Source: Heliopora coerulea (taxonomy: Eukaryota > Cnidaria > Anthozoa > Scleralcyonacea > Helioporidae). Taken from it: DNA of 64,000 nucleotides. The translations under genes were made by a program, and so were the position numbers. Shown piece after piece: positions 11,186 to 22,068 of the stretch. Under the pieces are notes generated by a model, which was not told where the DNA came from, searched no databases, and worked only from the letters and a program-made list of their open reading frames with translations. Location: the NCBI GenBank assembly GCA_030142905.1, contig JASJOG010000466.1, positions 62,001-126,000 on the forward strand, written 5' to 3'. The stretch's first letter is position 1, and every line of letters starts with the position of its first letter.

Positions 11186-12586
11186 TCATCTAACTGTTCT
11201 GCAATCCTTTGATGTCACGACGTTATTCTCTTTATCCAGTAACCCTTCAACTCCGTCAAGACCTGGGGCTTTCCAATTTGGGATCTTTTTGCACTGCTTT
11301 CTGACATCTTCCTCATTTATCTTCAAATCTTCTTGGTTGAAGTGTCCAATTTCCTGTTTTACTTCATCTAACCATTCAGGTTCCCTATAATTTTCTGTTT
11401 CGTTGTCCCAAATTTTACTCCAAAACTTTATACTTTTATCTGCATCTGGTATCACTTTTTCAAATTCAGTCCCCCGTCTGTTATTTATTTCCGTATAGAA
11501 CTTTTTTTGGTCACTCTGAAACATTCGGTTTTGTCTATGTTGCTTTATCCTCTGTTCGTACCTCTTTACCTTAGCTATTTTAGCTACCGCTCTTTGTTTA
11601 AGTTCCTCTATTACCGTTGTTAATCCCTTTATTCTTATTTTATATTTCACTTCAAGCCTTTTGTATTTACCTTTCTTTCTAATTTCTCCACTTTTCTTTC
11701 GTTCCATTATGTTAGTATCTTTCGTAAGCTGTTGAATATCTCTCTCTAATCTTCTTTTCCACCATGGCTCTTTTTTCTTTGTTTGTTTATCAACTTCCCT
11801 TAATCTTATTTTGTCCGCCACTACATTTCTAACTGCTATCAGTAATTGATTTGTTTCCGTTATACTATCTGTTTGTATTCGTGCAACTACCTTATTAACG
11901 TTTACTGCTATCTCATTTATCTTTAGTCGATCCACCTTCTTAAATGGTAATACTCTGTATTCTTGTTCATCCTTCATGAATTTAATTATCTTATCAACCA
12001 TTTCTATCTCATCCTCATTTAGCTCTTCATATCCTATTACTGTAATACCTTCTTCACTTATTCCTCCAGGTTGGTCTTTTGTCTGTGTATCTTCCCACTG
12101 ATCCACAGCCCTTACACTTGCTCTTTCCTCATGTTCTGTTCTCATCTCAGCATTCATGGCTATGTTACCATCCGTTTCCTCTCGTCTTTCCAGATTCCCT
12201 TCTCCATGGCTTATTTCCGCACTCAATACTCTTCGTATACTCTCCAGTTCTATATCCGATAGCCAATTGTTCTTTCTTATTCCTCTGGCTTGATCACAAA
12301 TCCTTTGTTCAGATGTAGGAAACAATCCTCTCTCTTGCCATATTCTGTGCATTCGCTGTCGGTGTCCTCTTTGTGGTTTACCATCTTCACTGAACGGTTT
12401 GCTTAAATAAAAGCACTCCATTATGGCAACATTGATATCCTTTGTCCATTTCCGTCTTGTAGCTTCAGCAGTAACTTGACGACTGGGCCTGCGCTGCTGC
12501 TCCTCAGGACACCTGCCGGACGAGAAACTTTCACTTGTCGTTCCAGTCTCATTCATGTCGTTCTCTTCTACATTAATAGTGTTCAT
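11186..12586 (-). pseudogene. Element A N-terminal ORF, Myb-like domain to start of RT
   Basis: A long minus-strand frame of 466 codons. Residues about 40-60 read RRKWTKDINVAIMECFYLS, a Myb/SANT-like start with the conserved W, followed by RQRMHRIWQERGLFPTSEQR, which fits helix 3 of a DNA-binding fold. The middle is highly charged (many KK/RK, likely coiled and RNA-binding). Near the end NWKAPGLDGVEGL is the RT entry motif (KAPGPDG in most LINEs). The frame then breaks off where the fingers of RT should continue, through a small deletion or frameshift near 11190-11220. The start at 12586 is the first Met after the leader. Confidence 0.65.
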
Positions 12587-12988
12587 AATCTTTCACTCAT
12601 ATGTATGAGGTTGCAATGTAAGGGTCATAAGTGACTCTTGAGTTGCCCTACTCTCAGGATAAAGCTATTACTGACAGGTGTCGCCGCTTCCTATCAGGTT
12701 TCGTTTGCGACTACATAATGCAGTAGCCATTCACTCCTCGACACGAAAGACATCTTGAGTTGCAGATTGTTTTCTTCTTTGAAGTACCACTATATGGGTT
12801 GCCAGCCAAGGATAAAGGGCCAAATCTGCCCAAAACAACCACCGGACTACATTTTGTCTGAACTCTAGTCTCCGACCTGTCTGGCTTGGGTGACCCTACC
12901 AGGAGAATTTGCTCCCGCCAGCATAGCTCTTGAGTTCATCAAGGTGCACAAGTCTCCCCACCACTGCAAGGTAGTAGTCCAGGGGAGG

Positions 12989-13069
12989 ATTATTATTATT
13001 ATCATTATTATTATTATCATTATTATTGTTATTGTTACAACTCGCATTATTATTATTATTATTATTATA
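12989..13069. repeat. (TTA)n-rich tract between elements
   Basis: An interrupted ATT/ATC repeat with a short unique insert (about 13036-13047). It separates the 5' end of element A from the next truncated 3' end. Confidence 0.85.
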
Positions 13070-13294
13070 TTTTACAGCAATGTTCTTATGCCAGTTGTAT
13101 CTAATTTTCCCTTTGAAGCTGGCTACAACTTGTAGCCTAAAGTTCCGGGTCTTTCAGCTTTCCAAGCTTCTTCTCAACTTGTTGTTGTTCCAAGCAATGC
13201 ATCTTGGAGACGTTCTGCTCTCATATGTATGTCCAGCATATCCAATCATTCAATTTCCCAACTAACCGTTCCCAAGGCACCTACTACAATTGGT
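13070..13294 (-). mobile_element. A-type 3'-end stub
   Basis: About 225 bp aligning with the 3' end of element A (about 9118-9345). Shared order: ACAAC(C/T)AGTAGCCTAA.GTTCC, TTTTTCAGC.TTCCAAGCT, CTTGTTGTTCCAAGCAATG-like, ending in TACTA..ATTGGTATTATT-like sequence. It is truncated at its 5' side where a new (ATT)n tract begins, which suggests the TATTATT inside the old element itself served as the next target. Confidence 0.6.
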
Positions 13295-13311
13295 ATTATT
13301 ATTATTATTAT
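13294..13311. repeat. Short (ATT)n tract
   Basis: About six ATT units at the junction of the A-type stub and element B. Confidence 0.8.
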
Positions 13312-13598
13312 GTTTCTATTAGCCAGTTCATATTCTGGACGTTATTCCCTCACACCAAATATTGCTGGGAGGTGACCGACATGCACGTGTTCTCATTGGT
13401 TCACACTAAGGCTGACGCGCTTCGACTGCATGTTCACTACTTTGGCTGTACCACTCCGCCAAGCACTTTCGTAATTATTGTTTCCCCCTCAGAGAGCACC
13501 GTCCGCTGGATTGTACTGATTATCCTAATCACACTGTACTCACCTCCAATAATCTTCCTTACTGCTCTGGTTCCATCTTTGACACCACCTCCCAGGCA

Positions 13599-15957
13599 TT
13601 AAATTATTACCGGCACTACTTCCACTCTGTACCTTCTTTTTTCTCTGGTTTCGAATGTCAGCTGCTGATACTTCTGTAACTTCTGTCTCGTCGCTTCCTC
13701 GATGTTCTGTTCTTGACGGCATGACATGTCTACTAACCAGATCTTCCTTGGTTTCTCGTCCTCTAATGTCAAGTCTGGTCTGCATTCATAGCTGATCTTT
13801 CTCATCCTATGCTCGAAGTCCCAACACAATTTGAACCCGTTCCCCTTTAGGACGTGGCCTGTGTCTCATTTAACAGTGTACCATGCCGTATTGGCATGGA
13901 GAAGCTCTCTCTCAACGGCCCAGCTAACAGCCAATACCATCAAAGCATTGTTGTGCCTAGCGAGATACTTGGTTCCTGCCAGAATCTCACACCCTGCAAG
14001 CAGGTGTTGAACGGTTTCATCAAACTTCTTGCACAATCTACATTTTCCGTCCCCGCCTCCTATCCCACGGAACACTTTCCACTTCTGAGTCTCCATCACC
14101 TGCTCCAGCAAACCCATGATTCCAGCCGTCTTGTACGGTGTGATATTTGTGTTCAACAACACAAAGGTCTCGTTCTCCTACCATACAAACACTTGGCCTG
14201 CATACCCTTCTCCTTATAATCGTTCTTCAACTTCTCTGTATAGCCGTTCTGCATTCCTTTCTTCAGCTCCACCCAGCATCCTGCCCATTCTTTCTCCATC
14301 TTCTCACCATTTTTCCAGACTTCTTTTCCCTAAGTTCAACCTCCACTCCAACTTCACGCAGCGCTTGTTCTGCTTCCCTTTTTAAGCTCTTGTATTCGCT
14401 GTTATGCTCTTTCTTCCAAGCAATCCTTATCCAGCGGCTTGTGCTACAAACCATGTACGTTGCTAACCGCACCTTTGTTTCGTTATAAACCTGCCGCAGG
14501 CTCTCCAAGCTGCGCCCTCAATCCTGTCTCTTCAGGTAGAGCCTCTCATCACTTGTCTGTCGGCCCAGCATACCTCTCTTGCGTTGAATGTCCTTCACCA
14601 ACATGTCAAGGTCATATAACGTCTTCTGGGTGAACTGGCATACATTCATAGCAAAGGCGGCAACCGGGATGACTGCAATTGATCGCTCTCATGAGATTCT
14701 TATCAAACAACTCAAGCTCTACGAGGCTCTCCAACATCTTTCGCATTTCTTCCTTGATTCTCTGCAATACTTTCTCTTTGTTTATCTACTTCCCGTGCTC
14801 TATTCCAAGGAATTTGTAGAAGTCATCCTTCTCTGGGTCTAGCGCCTATGCCCTCTCTTCCAGTATAGTCAAGCCGTGGCCTTTAGTCATCTTACCTCTT
14901 CTAAATACGATCTGCGCACATTTCTTCACCCTGTACATTGTCCCTGTATCGTCTCTAACTTTCACGATTATCTCGTTAGCAGCTTCCACTTGTTTATGAC
15001 TTTCCTGGTAGGTCTTCAGGTCACCAATAAATAAGCTGTGCGTCCTCTTCAAGAGCCTTTCACGGGGGGTCCCATCCTATGTTCCGTCATTTCCTCCAAT
15101 TGCATTGTAACCGGGACCTCAGTCAGACAGAATCCTACCGGCGAATAACTGTCCCCTTGTAAAAAACCACACAGTATTCTAATCCATCTACTCGGCACCT
15201 TGTGATTTCCAGTATTCAACTCTAACCGTGTCATCCAACTGCTCATCAATTTCCGTAGCACATTTATAAGCGGCTTAGGTGCTCCCATCCAATCGTACAC
15301 CATCACCATCCAGTCATGGTGAACTTTGTTGTACGCCTTCCTGTAGTCGTAAAACGCGACTGCTAGGTCCCTTTTGAGTTCTCTTACCTCGTCCATTATA
15401 CACTTATCAATAAGTAGTTGGTCAACCGTATCCAACACTCCCTCTGAGGCTCCTAGTTGTCCTTCATCCCATATCTCGTTCCATCGAGCATGATCTCTAA
15501 TGTACAATCCTATCGTACCAGTGAATAATTTGTACGAAGTATTTAGACACGTTATCGGTCTGTACTCCTCCTCAAATGACAAGTCCTCGGTCTTCGGTCA
15601 AAGGACTGTCCTGCCTAAAGTCACCCATTCAGGGATGCCCTCTGGATCTTCATTCCAGCTATTCATTGTTCTTTCTAAAGCCTCCCCTGTTCCACTAAAC
15701 TTCTTCCACCAGAAATTCTGGATTCCGTCAATACCAGGCGAGGTCCAATTCTTCCTCCTCTTTATTATTTTTCCAATGGTTTCCTCACTTATCTCGATAT
15801 CCTGTACATCCATGATCTTCTTTCTCAACTTCTCCTTGATTTTCCCCATGCACGGTTGTTCAATAGTAATCTTCTCCTCTTCCCAATTGCCTTCCCAAAA
15901 TTCCACGAATTTCTCCATTGGTGGGGGCTCACCTTTAAATTCCTTTGTACTATTCAC
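13599..15957 (-). pseudogene. Element B RT, CCHC knuckle and endonuclease remnants
   Basis: Successive minus-strand frames. 15957-15598 has NWTSPGIDGIQNFWWKKF (RT entry). 15582-15049 has YRPITCLNTSYKLFTG, AFYDYRKAYNKVHHDW and FLQGDSYSPVGFCL. 15052-14846 has SLFIGDLKTY where YxDDLK is expected: the first catalytic Asp is Gly, so RT is inactive. 14162-13866 has the knuckle CRLCKKFDETVQHLLAGC. 13829-13599 has ECRPDLTLEDEKPRKIWLVD, the RPD...D core of the restriction-like endonuclease. Frame changes occur at nearly every junction. Confidence 0.7.
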
Positions 15958-16438
15958 TCTCTTGTAGAAAGCCCCTTAATCTGTTACAAACATTGCGTTA
16001 TTCTTTCTTCTCTCCCTCTTCTCCACTGCTTTCAGCGATATCACTTTCTTCACCCTCAGCTCATCCAACCACTTCTCCGAGACTTCCACAAACTCTTGCG
16101 TGCTTGCTGATCCTCCTTCTACATACTTCCTCAGTTCTTGTAAAATCCTCACTTCTTTCCTCGTTGGTTTTCTTTGTGTCCTTCTGCGATAAAGCTTATT
16201 ATTAACTCTCGCTATTCTCTACCTTAGTGCCTTAATCTGGTTGCGTAACCTCCTCTCTCTTATATTTCCTTCTATGTTCAATCTCCTTCCTATGTCCGGG
16301 CTCTCATCTTGGCATTCAGTAATTTTGTTATTGCCTTTTCCATGGCATAAATTGCATCTGTGATCTCCTCCAACTTATTGCTACTTTTGAGGTATTCGCT
16401 AATTATCTTATTTGCACACTTTTATCTGGAGGCAGTTT

Positions 16439-17119
16439 TTAAGTGTCGGAAGTCTGTTCCTTTCTTTGATGTTGGTCGCATTTGATGGTGTTAGCTGTAC
16501 TAACTCCGCTGGTGAAAACCTCTCTTAATGCTTCTTCTCCCTCTGTCTCTGCTGCTTCATCTGCTTCTGTTCCTCTGTCGGTTTCCTGCTCCACTTCCTT
16601 ATCTGACACCTCTACCACTCTTACTGTCTCCTCCAGTTCCCCATCCTCAACTCCTGCCTCGATTCCCTCCTCCTCACGCTCCTCATTTATTTTTCTCACC
16701 AAGACAAAGTTCGCAATCCGTTTCTCCTTCTTAAATCTAGCAGCATTATCTCTCAGCTTTTGATCTTTTAATCTCTCTCCAAACTCCTGTTCCCATCTAT
16801 CACTTACCCTCTTCATGAAACAAAGTCCACGTTCCCTTTCCTCCGTATCTATTTCAACCAGTCGAGCTTTCTTGGCTGTCATCCAGTGCATACTCTCTGG
16901 TGGTGCCCCATACTCAGGCTTCTCAGATCGTCCTTCTAACTGACCCATTACTTTCTCCTCTAATTTGAACCTCCAGGCATTATCCACTAGGTTCTGGACT
17001 GAGACAGTCCTCTTTGTCCGCGCTTCATTTGACCATATCTTTTTAAAATACTTCATCAATCCGCTTCCTCTCTCTCTTTCCTCAGTTTCTATCTTGAAGA
17101 GTACTACTTTCTCCTCCAA
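16439..17119 (-). pseudogene. Element B N-terminal ORF with duplicated helix domain
   Basis: A minus-strand frame of 226 codons. Two related units of about 50 residues follow each other. Residues about 9-55 contain IETEERERGSGLMKYFKKIW and VDNAWRFKLE. Residues about 85-135 contain IDTEERERGLCFMKRVSDRW and LRDNAARFKKE. The spacing (E-rich helix, W in mid-unit, N-A-R/W-RFK at the end) resembles Myb/trihelix DNA-binding units, so tandem DNA recognition is likely. The C-terminal part is very acidic. The frame ends early; the link to RT lies in broken sequence 16400-15960. Confidence 0.5.
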
Positions 17120-17929
17120 AGTCCACTCCAGCCTCTTCCCTCTCCCTCAGTTGTTTATGTATGCTCTAGTAATATTCTCAGCTTGCACTGCATTTGTTTA
17201 GTCTAGAACATCTGCTTCTAAAGTTAAGGGTCGACTCATGATTTTATTATTGTTATTATTATTATCATTATTATCCAATATCGCAGCACACTCTCCAAAG
17301 GAAGTGGCGAGGGGTCTTGGCCTCCAAAGGCAGCTCGTCAGCAAGACTGTAGCCGACAGAGGAGACAATGTACCTTCTAGGATGCTCATGGGGATATTTC
17401 AAATCTTACCATTAAGGATTTTAACACCCATGCGCTCAATCTATGGACTGCCTGCCAACTAGGCTCGACAGGACAAGGACATACTGACGACCAGTTCCAA
17501 GAAGTACTCCCCGATACCGAATACCCATCCTGGCCTGCAAGCAGCATTTACGTGAAGCACTCCCACCCTATTAAGGGCAGTTTCACTGCGCAGCTGCAAG
17601 GGTTGATCACTGGATATTGTTTTGCTTTTAGACTAACATTTAATCCTTAGCAACATTGTAGGAGAGTGGAACACACCAACCAGTTAAAGTCAGCCGTAGC
17701 TGAGCCACTTGTAAGAAATAATGGTTGTAGTCCTTAGGCTAACAGAGCAGGTTTACCAACACCTGTCCAGTCACGTTTTTCGCATGTTCCTGGGTCTACC
17801 CAGCATCGACAGGGCAGGGTCACCGCATCCTGAGGACATGTATCACCCACTTACTCCTACTAGACACAGGGGTATGAGCCCTGGTCGTTCGGGATAATTA
17901 GTTTCAGATAAACATCCCGCCTACCCCAA

Positions 17930-17941
17930 TTATTATTATTA

Positions 17942-17982
<41 letters not shown>
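17930..17982. repeat. (TTA)n tract between B and C
   Basis: About seventeen ATT units with one ATC interruption, between the 5' end of B (low side) and the 3' end of C (high side). Confidence 0.9.
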
Positions 17983-17983
<1 letters not shown>

Positions 17984-18057
17984 TTCTATATTATTCAGCA
18001 TATACTTTCTGCAGTGCCGAAGTCATCCCATGACAATGGGGCACTTGCGTGTAGTGC

Positions 18058-18994
18058 TTATGTAGTGGAGAATGTTCTCCTCAAGATATGAGCACGTCCT
18101 GAAAGAACGATCTTCTGCACCATTTCTACATTGACACTTCCCGGAATTTGGTTGATGTATTTCCCCATGCCTTTCGTAATGAGACCTAACGCCCCCACTG
18201 CAACTAGAATTAGCCTTGTCTTCATTTTCCACATCTTCCTAATTTCCATTTCAAGGTCCTTATAGTTTGATAATTTCTCCAATTGTTTAATTGAAACATT
18301 TCTTTCTGATGGTATTGTCATGTCAATCGTGAGGCAGTTGTTAGCCTTCTTGTCCTTCACAATGATATCTGGTCTATTGGCATTACTCTGCTTATCTGTG
18401 TTGACTGGTATGTTCCATAATATTGTGGCACTTTCATTTCACTCACTGTTTCTGGTATGTGATCATACCAGTTACCTGCAGCTGGAAGGTGGTAATGCTG
18501 ACAGATTTTCCAATGTAGATATCCTGCTGCTCTGTCATGTCTTTGAATATACTCTGTCTTGGAAAGAACTGGACATCCTGCTACTATATGGTCAACTGTC
18601 TTCTCGAATTCTTTGCACATTCTACATTTGGGGTCAGCGTCATCTTTGATTATCCTATGATGATACGACTTTGTTGCAAGGCTTTGATCTTGCGCTGCGA
18701 TAATTAACCCTTCAGTTTCCGATTTGAGACCCGAGCTCTTGAGCCACTAGTGTGTCTTTTCCTGATCAACATCTGGCTTTTTCTTCCTAACTTTTTCTTA
18801 GTCTCCTGTTTCACTCTTTTTGGAAACTTTGTGATTGATTCACGATATTTCCTTGCGAGGTCTGGCTCTCCTAACTCATTCTTAATTTTGCTGACATCCT
18901 TTACTACAGAGTAGAGTTTTTTGTTCTTTACAAGTTGGTTTACCAGTTTCAAGAGCGGATCTTTTGTTTGTTCTAGATAAATGTTAAGACCCAC
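18058..18994 (-). pseudogene. Element C CCHC knuckle and endonuclease
   Basis: Three overlapping minus-strand frames: 18994-18704 (thumb/linker), 18620-18357 with CKEFEKTVDHIVAGC (knuckle; the first Cys of CX2CX8HX4C lies just upstream) and HWKICQHYHLPAAGNWYDH, and 18360-18058 with KDKKANNCLTIDMTIPSERN, then VGALGLITKGM. A frame slip near 18360 separates the RPDI residues from the catalytic TIDM stretch. Homologous to 22010-21261 of element D. Confidence 0.7.
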
Positions 18995-19045
18995 TGTGGT
19001 TGTCTTGTAAGTTAACTCTAGCTGAGTAAGTCCTTTTCCTCCTAT

Positions 19046-20233
19046 CTATCGAGGGAGATAAATTCTTTCCACATCCGCCTTAGGGTGGTTCATTCGTTCC
19101 ATGGTAAGCAACTTTCTTGTTTTGCTATCCAGTTTTGTGATTTCACTCATCTGCCAATTAATGATATTAAAACTGTACGTGACTACAGGTACAGCCAGAG
19201 TGTTGATGACTTCAATTTTATTTGTTGCATTCAATTCACTTTTTGTCACCAACCTAACTCTTCTGTAGTATTCTTTTCTTATCCTCTCCTTCGTTTCCGC
19301 ATGTTGTATCCCATCGCCTTCATTAATACCCAGGTATTTATAGGTGCTTTCTTGTTCAAGTTCTTGAATGATTGTGTTGGTGTCTAGATGGATGCCTGAG
19401 GTTTGTGCCAATTTGCCCCTCTTGATCGTGGCTTTGGCACACTTGTCGAGGAAAAACTGCATGCCAATATCATCGCTAAATGTCTTAATTGTTGCAAGCA
19501 GTCCCTCCAATTGACCATCGTTCTTCGCGTATATTTTCAAATCATCGACATAGAACAGATGGTTAACTTTCTTCCTATATATTTCATAGCCACATCTTGT
19601 GTTGTTAAGCATATTGCTCAGAGGGGAAAGAGAAAGACAGAATAATAGTGGCGATAAGGAATCGCCTTGAAAGATGCCCCGTCTGATGTTGATAGACCTG
19701 GTAGTAATTGTATTTTGGTTGTAATTTAATTTCATGGCGGTCTTCCAATTGACCATACTTTGTTCCACGAATTTGGTCACGGTTGGAGACATTTTGTATA
19801 TCTCCATAACCTTGATGATCCAAGAATGAGGGACACTATCGAATGCTTTCTGGTAGTCAATCCACACAGTGCTGAGGTTCTTGTTCTTACTCATACAATC
19901 TTCTAGTACCATCTTATTGATGAGTAACTGATATTTACATCCATATCTTCCTTTTTTACAGCCTTTCTGTTCAGGTGGTAATAACTTGTTTTCTTCTAGG
20001 AAGGTATATGTCCTCTCAGTGATGGTAAATGTGAGAATCTTGTACAATGTTGGAAGGCAGGTTATGGGTCTGTAGTTCTTTGGATTTTTCGTATCTCCAG
20101 TTTTCTGGAGCAAGTATGTCAGACCTTGCATGAACCAACCAGGGCTCTTTTCTGGATTCTGAATGATTTCATTATATTGCCTTGTTATATCTTCATGGAC
20201 TTCATCCAAGTTCTTGAGCCAAAATTTTGGCAC
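19046..20233 (-). pseudogene. Element C reverse transcriptase
   Basis: A continuous minus-strand frame of 395 codons covering most of RT. Motifs in order: NYRPITCLPTLYKILT (about residue 57), PPEQKGCKKGRYGCKYQLL (about 92), VWIDYQKAFDSVPHSW (about 121), RRGIFQGDSLSPLLFCLSLS (about 184), NHLFYVDDLKIYAKND (about 223, catalytic YVDD intact), then the thumb with YKYLGINEGDGIQ and LDSKTRKLLTM. It closely parallels element D (YKYLGVNEGGGI, DTKTRKLLT). The frame ends at 19046 near LPR; the rest of the protein lies in other frames downstream. Confidence 0.8.
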
Positions 20234-20415
20234 TCTCTCTATACCTGGTGATTTCCAGTTACAAGTGTTCTTCAGTGAAATGGTTATGTCTTCTTTCTCT
20301 AGGTCTTTCCATTCTTGAGTTGGTTGATTATATATTATTTCCTCCTGCTATTTGATCCATTTGGCTGTCTCATTATGCTGCTTTTTGTCCTCCCATATCT
20401 TGGTCCAGAAATCTT

Positions 20416-20697
20416 CTATCTCTCCAAGCAGAGGTGGTTCCTCAACATCCGTCTATTTTTTCCTAGGTCCCTATAGAGCTTCTTAATATTTTCCTGAAAG
20501 AGCTTATTCTGTCTGAATTGTTTCCCCCTTTTCTCATACTTTCTGATTCTCTGTGCTTTAGCTTGAATTTGCTGTTTCAACTTTTCTCTTACTTCAGGTG
20601 GATCTTCCATCTTCTTGATGTTATATCTTCTCTTTATTTCCCTTCGTTTTCTCTGATTAATTTCTGATTTATTTTCAATTTCAGTTAGGATTGACAA
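20416..20697 (-). pseudogene. Element C N-terminal basic linker
   Basis: 93 codons, very rich in Lys/Arg, with RIRKYEKRGKQFRQNKLFQ, matching the region before RT in A (KRYEQRIKQHRQNRMFQSD), D (RIRRFTKRSKFYRQNKIF) and the fragment at 27754-28035 (RRYESTIQQYRKNRMFQSN). It is probably an RNA-binding linker. The upstream DNA-binding part is absent. Confidence 0.6.
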
Positions 20698-20955
20698 GTC
20701 ACTCCTCTTACTTTGAATATCTTTCTGTTCCCCGCGGGGGTAGGCGCTCCTTGGTAGACCGCGTGACGACCGATACAGTATGAATTTCTATTAAATTGAC
20801 GCATCATTGTTGATTTGCCGTATTCCTGGCAAGGGGGGCTTCGGGTTACTAGTACTTGCTCAAGGTACTACCCTGGGATTCATGGTGGGTGGGAGCGTCT
20901 TACTCTTCCAGTAGCAGGCTGAAGTTCCAACCGGTCCTGCCCCATTGCCCCTATA

Positions 20956-20993
20956 TTATTATTATTATTATTACTATTATCATTATTATTGTT
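20956..20993. repeat. (TTA)n tract at 5' end of element C
   Basis: An ATT repeat with ACT/ATC interruptions. Confidence 0.85.
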
Positions 20994-21107
20994 TTTGTTT
21001 TTCTGCACAGTCTATCTAAATGTACTGGATTAAAACTAGGAGCAAGTTGCTACCTACAACCTAAGATGCTAGAGTTATATGTCCTTCATGTCCATAACCA
21101 TTCAAAT
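20994..21107 (-). mobile_element. 3'-end stub of an array element
   Basis: About 110 bp between two (TTA)n tracts, with the layout of the A-type 3' UTR (CTACAACCTAAG..GCTAGAGT). It is probably a very short 5'-truncated insertion; the match is weak. Confidence 0.4.
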
Positions 21108-21260
21108 AATTATTATTATCATTTCCTTCGATATCTGTATATACACGTCATCCAACCAGGTCTCACCCAGACACCTCAGGCAGGAGATGACTATGATGTT
21201 CATTCTACTCAACATTGAAATTTTCCGTACATCATAGTATTTGTACGGGAGATTTGTTTC

Positions 21261-22010
21261 TTATAAAGATAGAGTTCTGCGTAAGATGTGAGCAGTGCTA
21301 GTCAGAACAATTTTTTGGATTTCTTTCAAGCACAGTTGTCGAGGTACTTTATTGGTAAAATCTTTGGTTCCTTCGTTTATTACACCCAGTGCCCCTACTA
21401 CTACTGGTATGATGGTTACTTTCATGCCCCATATCTTTTGTATTTCTATTTCAAGGTCTTTGTATTTCGATAACTTATCATATAATTTTATTGCTATATT
21501 ACAATCAGCTGGTACGACCATGTCTGTCAAGTAGCAGAGCTTGCCATTTTTGTCTTTTATGACAATATCTGGTCTGCTGGCCTTTATGGTCCTGTCCGTG
21601 TGGATAGAGAAATCCCAAAGAATAGTTATATTCCCTGTATCTGTCACTTGGTCAGGATGATGTTCGCGCCAGTTTTTTCCCACTTCTTTTCCATAGTGCT
21701 GGCAAATTTTCCAGTGAATGTACTGAGCTATCCTTTCATGTCGTTTTTTGTATTCACTTGGGGCAAGGGTTGGACAGCGTGATACAAGATGATCTATTGT
21801 TTCAGAGTAGGTATCACAAATTCTGCACTTTGGGTCAATATTTGTCTTAGCAATATTTGTCTGATAGTTTTTGGTAGGGAGGCACTGATCTTGGGCTGCA
21901 AATATGAGGCCTTCCATTTCGGCCTTTAATCCTGCACTGCGCAACCACTGATCAGTGTGTAATATATTTACATCAGCTTGTTTGATGCCAGTGGGATATT
22001 GGCCATGCAA
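21261..22010 (-). pseudogene. Element D CCHC knuckle and restriction-like endonuclease
   Basis: An uninterrupted 249-codon frame and the clearest view of the C-terminus of this family. CRICDTYSETIDHLVSRC (about residues 78-95) is CX2CX8HX4C. Then YIHWKICQHYGKEVGKNWRE, ILWDFSIHTDRTIKASRPDI, KDKNGKLCYLTDMVVPADCN (the RPD...D core of a PD-(D/E)xK-type endonuclease) and VVVGALGVINEG. The end, IVLTSTAHILRRTLSL, is conserved in C and in the fragment 28551-28937. In R2-type elements this nuclease nicks the target site. Confidence 0.8.
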
Positions 22011-22068
22011 AGGCTTTTCTTGTCAGCTTGTTCTGAGTTTTTCTATTGTTGCCTGTTTTGCTTTCGTT

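Larger units (their letters stand above)
9117..12988 (-). mobile_element. RLE-type non-LTR retrotransposon A (R4/Dong-like)
   Basis: A near full-length, decayed minus-strand element between (TTA)n tracts at 12989-13069 (5' side) and 9085-9116 (3' side). Its order is a 5' leader (about 12980-12590), an N-terminal DNA-binding region, reverse transcriptase, a CCHC knuckle and a restriction-like endonuclease region. That order (RT first, CCHC plus endonuclease at the C-terminus, no AP endonuclease) defines the R2/R4/NeSL branch of LINEs. Insertion next to TAA repeats is known for Dong of the R4 group. The clade assignment is an inference from layout and target, not a phylogeny. Confidence 0.75.
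13312..17930 (-). mobile_element. RLE-type non-LTR retrotransposon B
   Basis: A decayed minus-strand element with the same overall plan as A, C and D but a distinct N-terminus and clearly different RT, so another subfamily. Its 5' boundary is placed at 17930, at a (TTA)n tract, because the outermost 58 bp recur beside a (TTA)n tract at 8666-8723. An internal ATT-rich tract (17238-17276) lies in the leader, so the alternative is that B starts at about 17237 and 17277-17930 is a separate 5' fragment. The 3' UTR is about 13312-13600. Confidence 0.6.
17983..20955 (-). mobile_element. RLE-type non-LTR retrotransposon C
   Basis: A minus-strand element between (TTA)n tracts at 20956-20993 (5') and 17930-17982 (3'). 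It has the best preserved RT of the array (395 codons open). The N-terminal part is short (20697-20416) and the DNA-binding start is missing, so it is deleted on the 5' side relative to A. The 5' leader (20955-20700) is GC-richer and contains CCCCGCGGGGG near 20731. RT domain, knuckle and endonuclease are in different frames, so it is not functional as it stands. Confidence 0.75.

Noticed and set aside
13204..13602. Plus-strand open frame of 132 codons
   Set aside because: It runs through a (ATT)n tract and antisense to the 3' region of element B; the Tyr-rich run is translated microsatellite.
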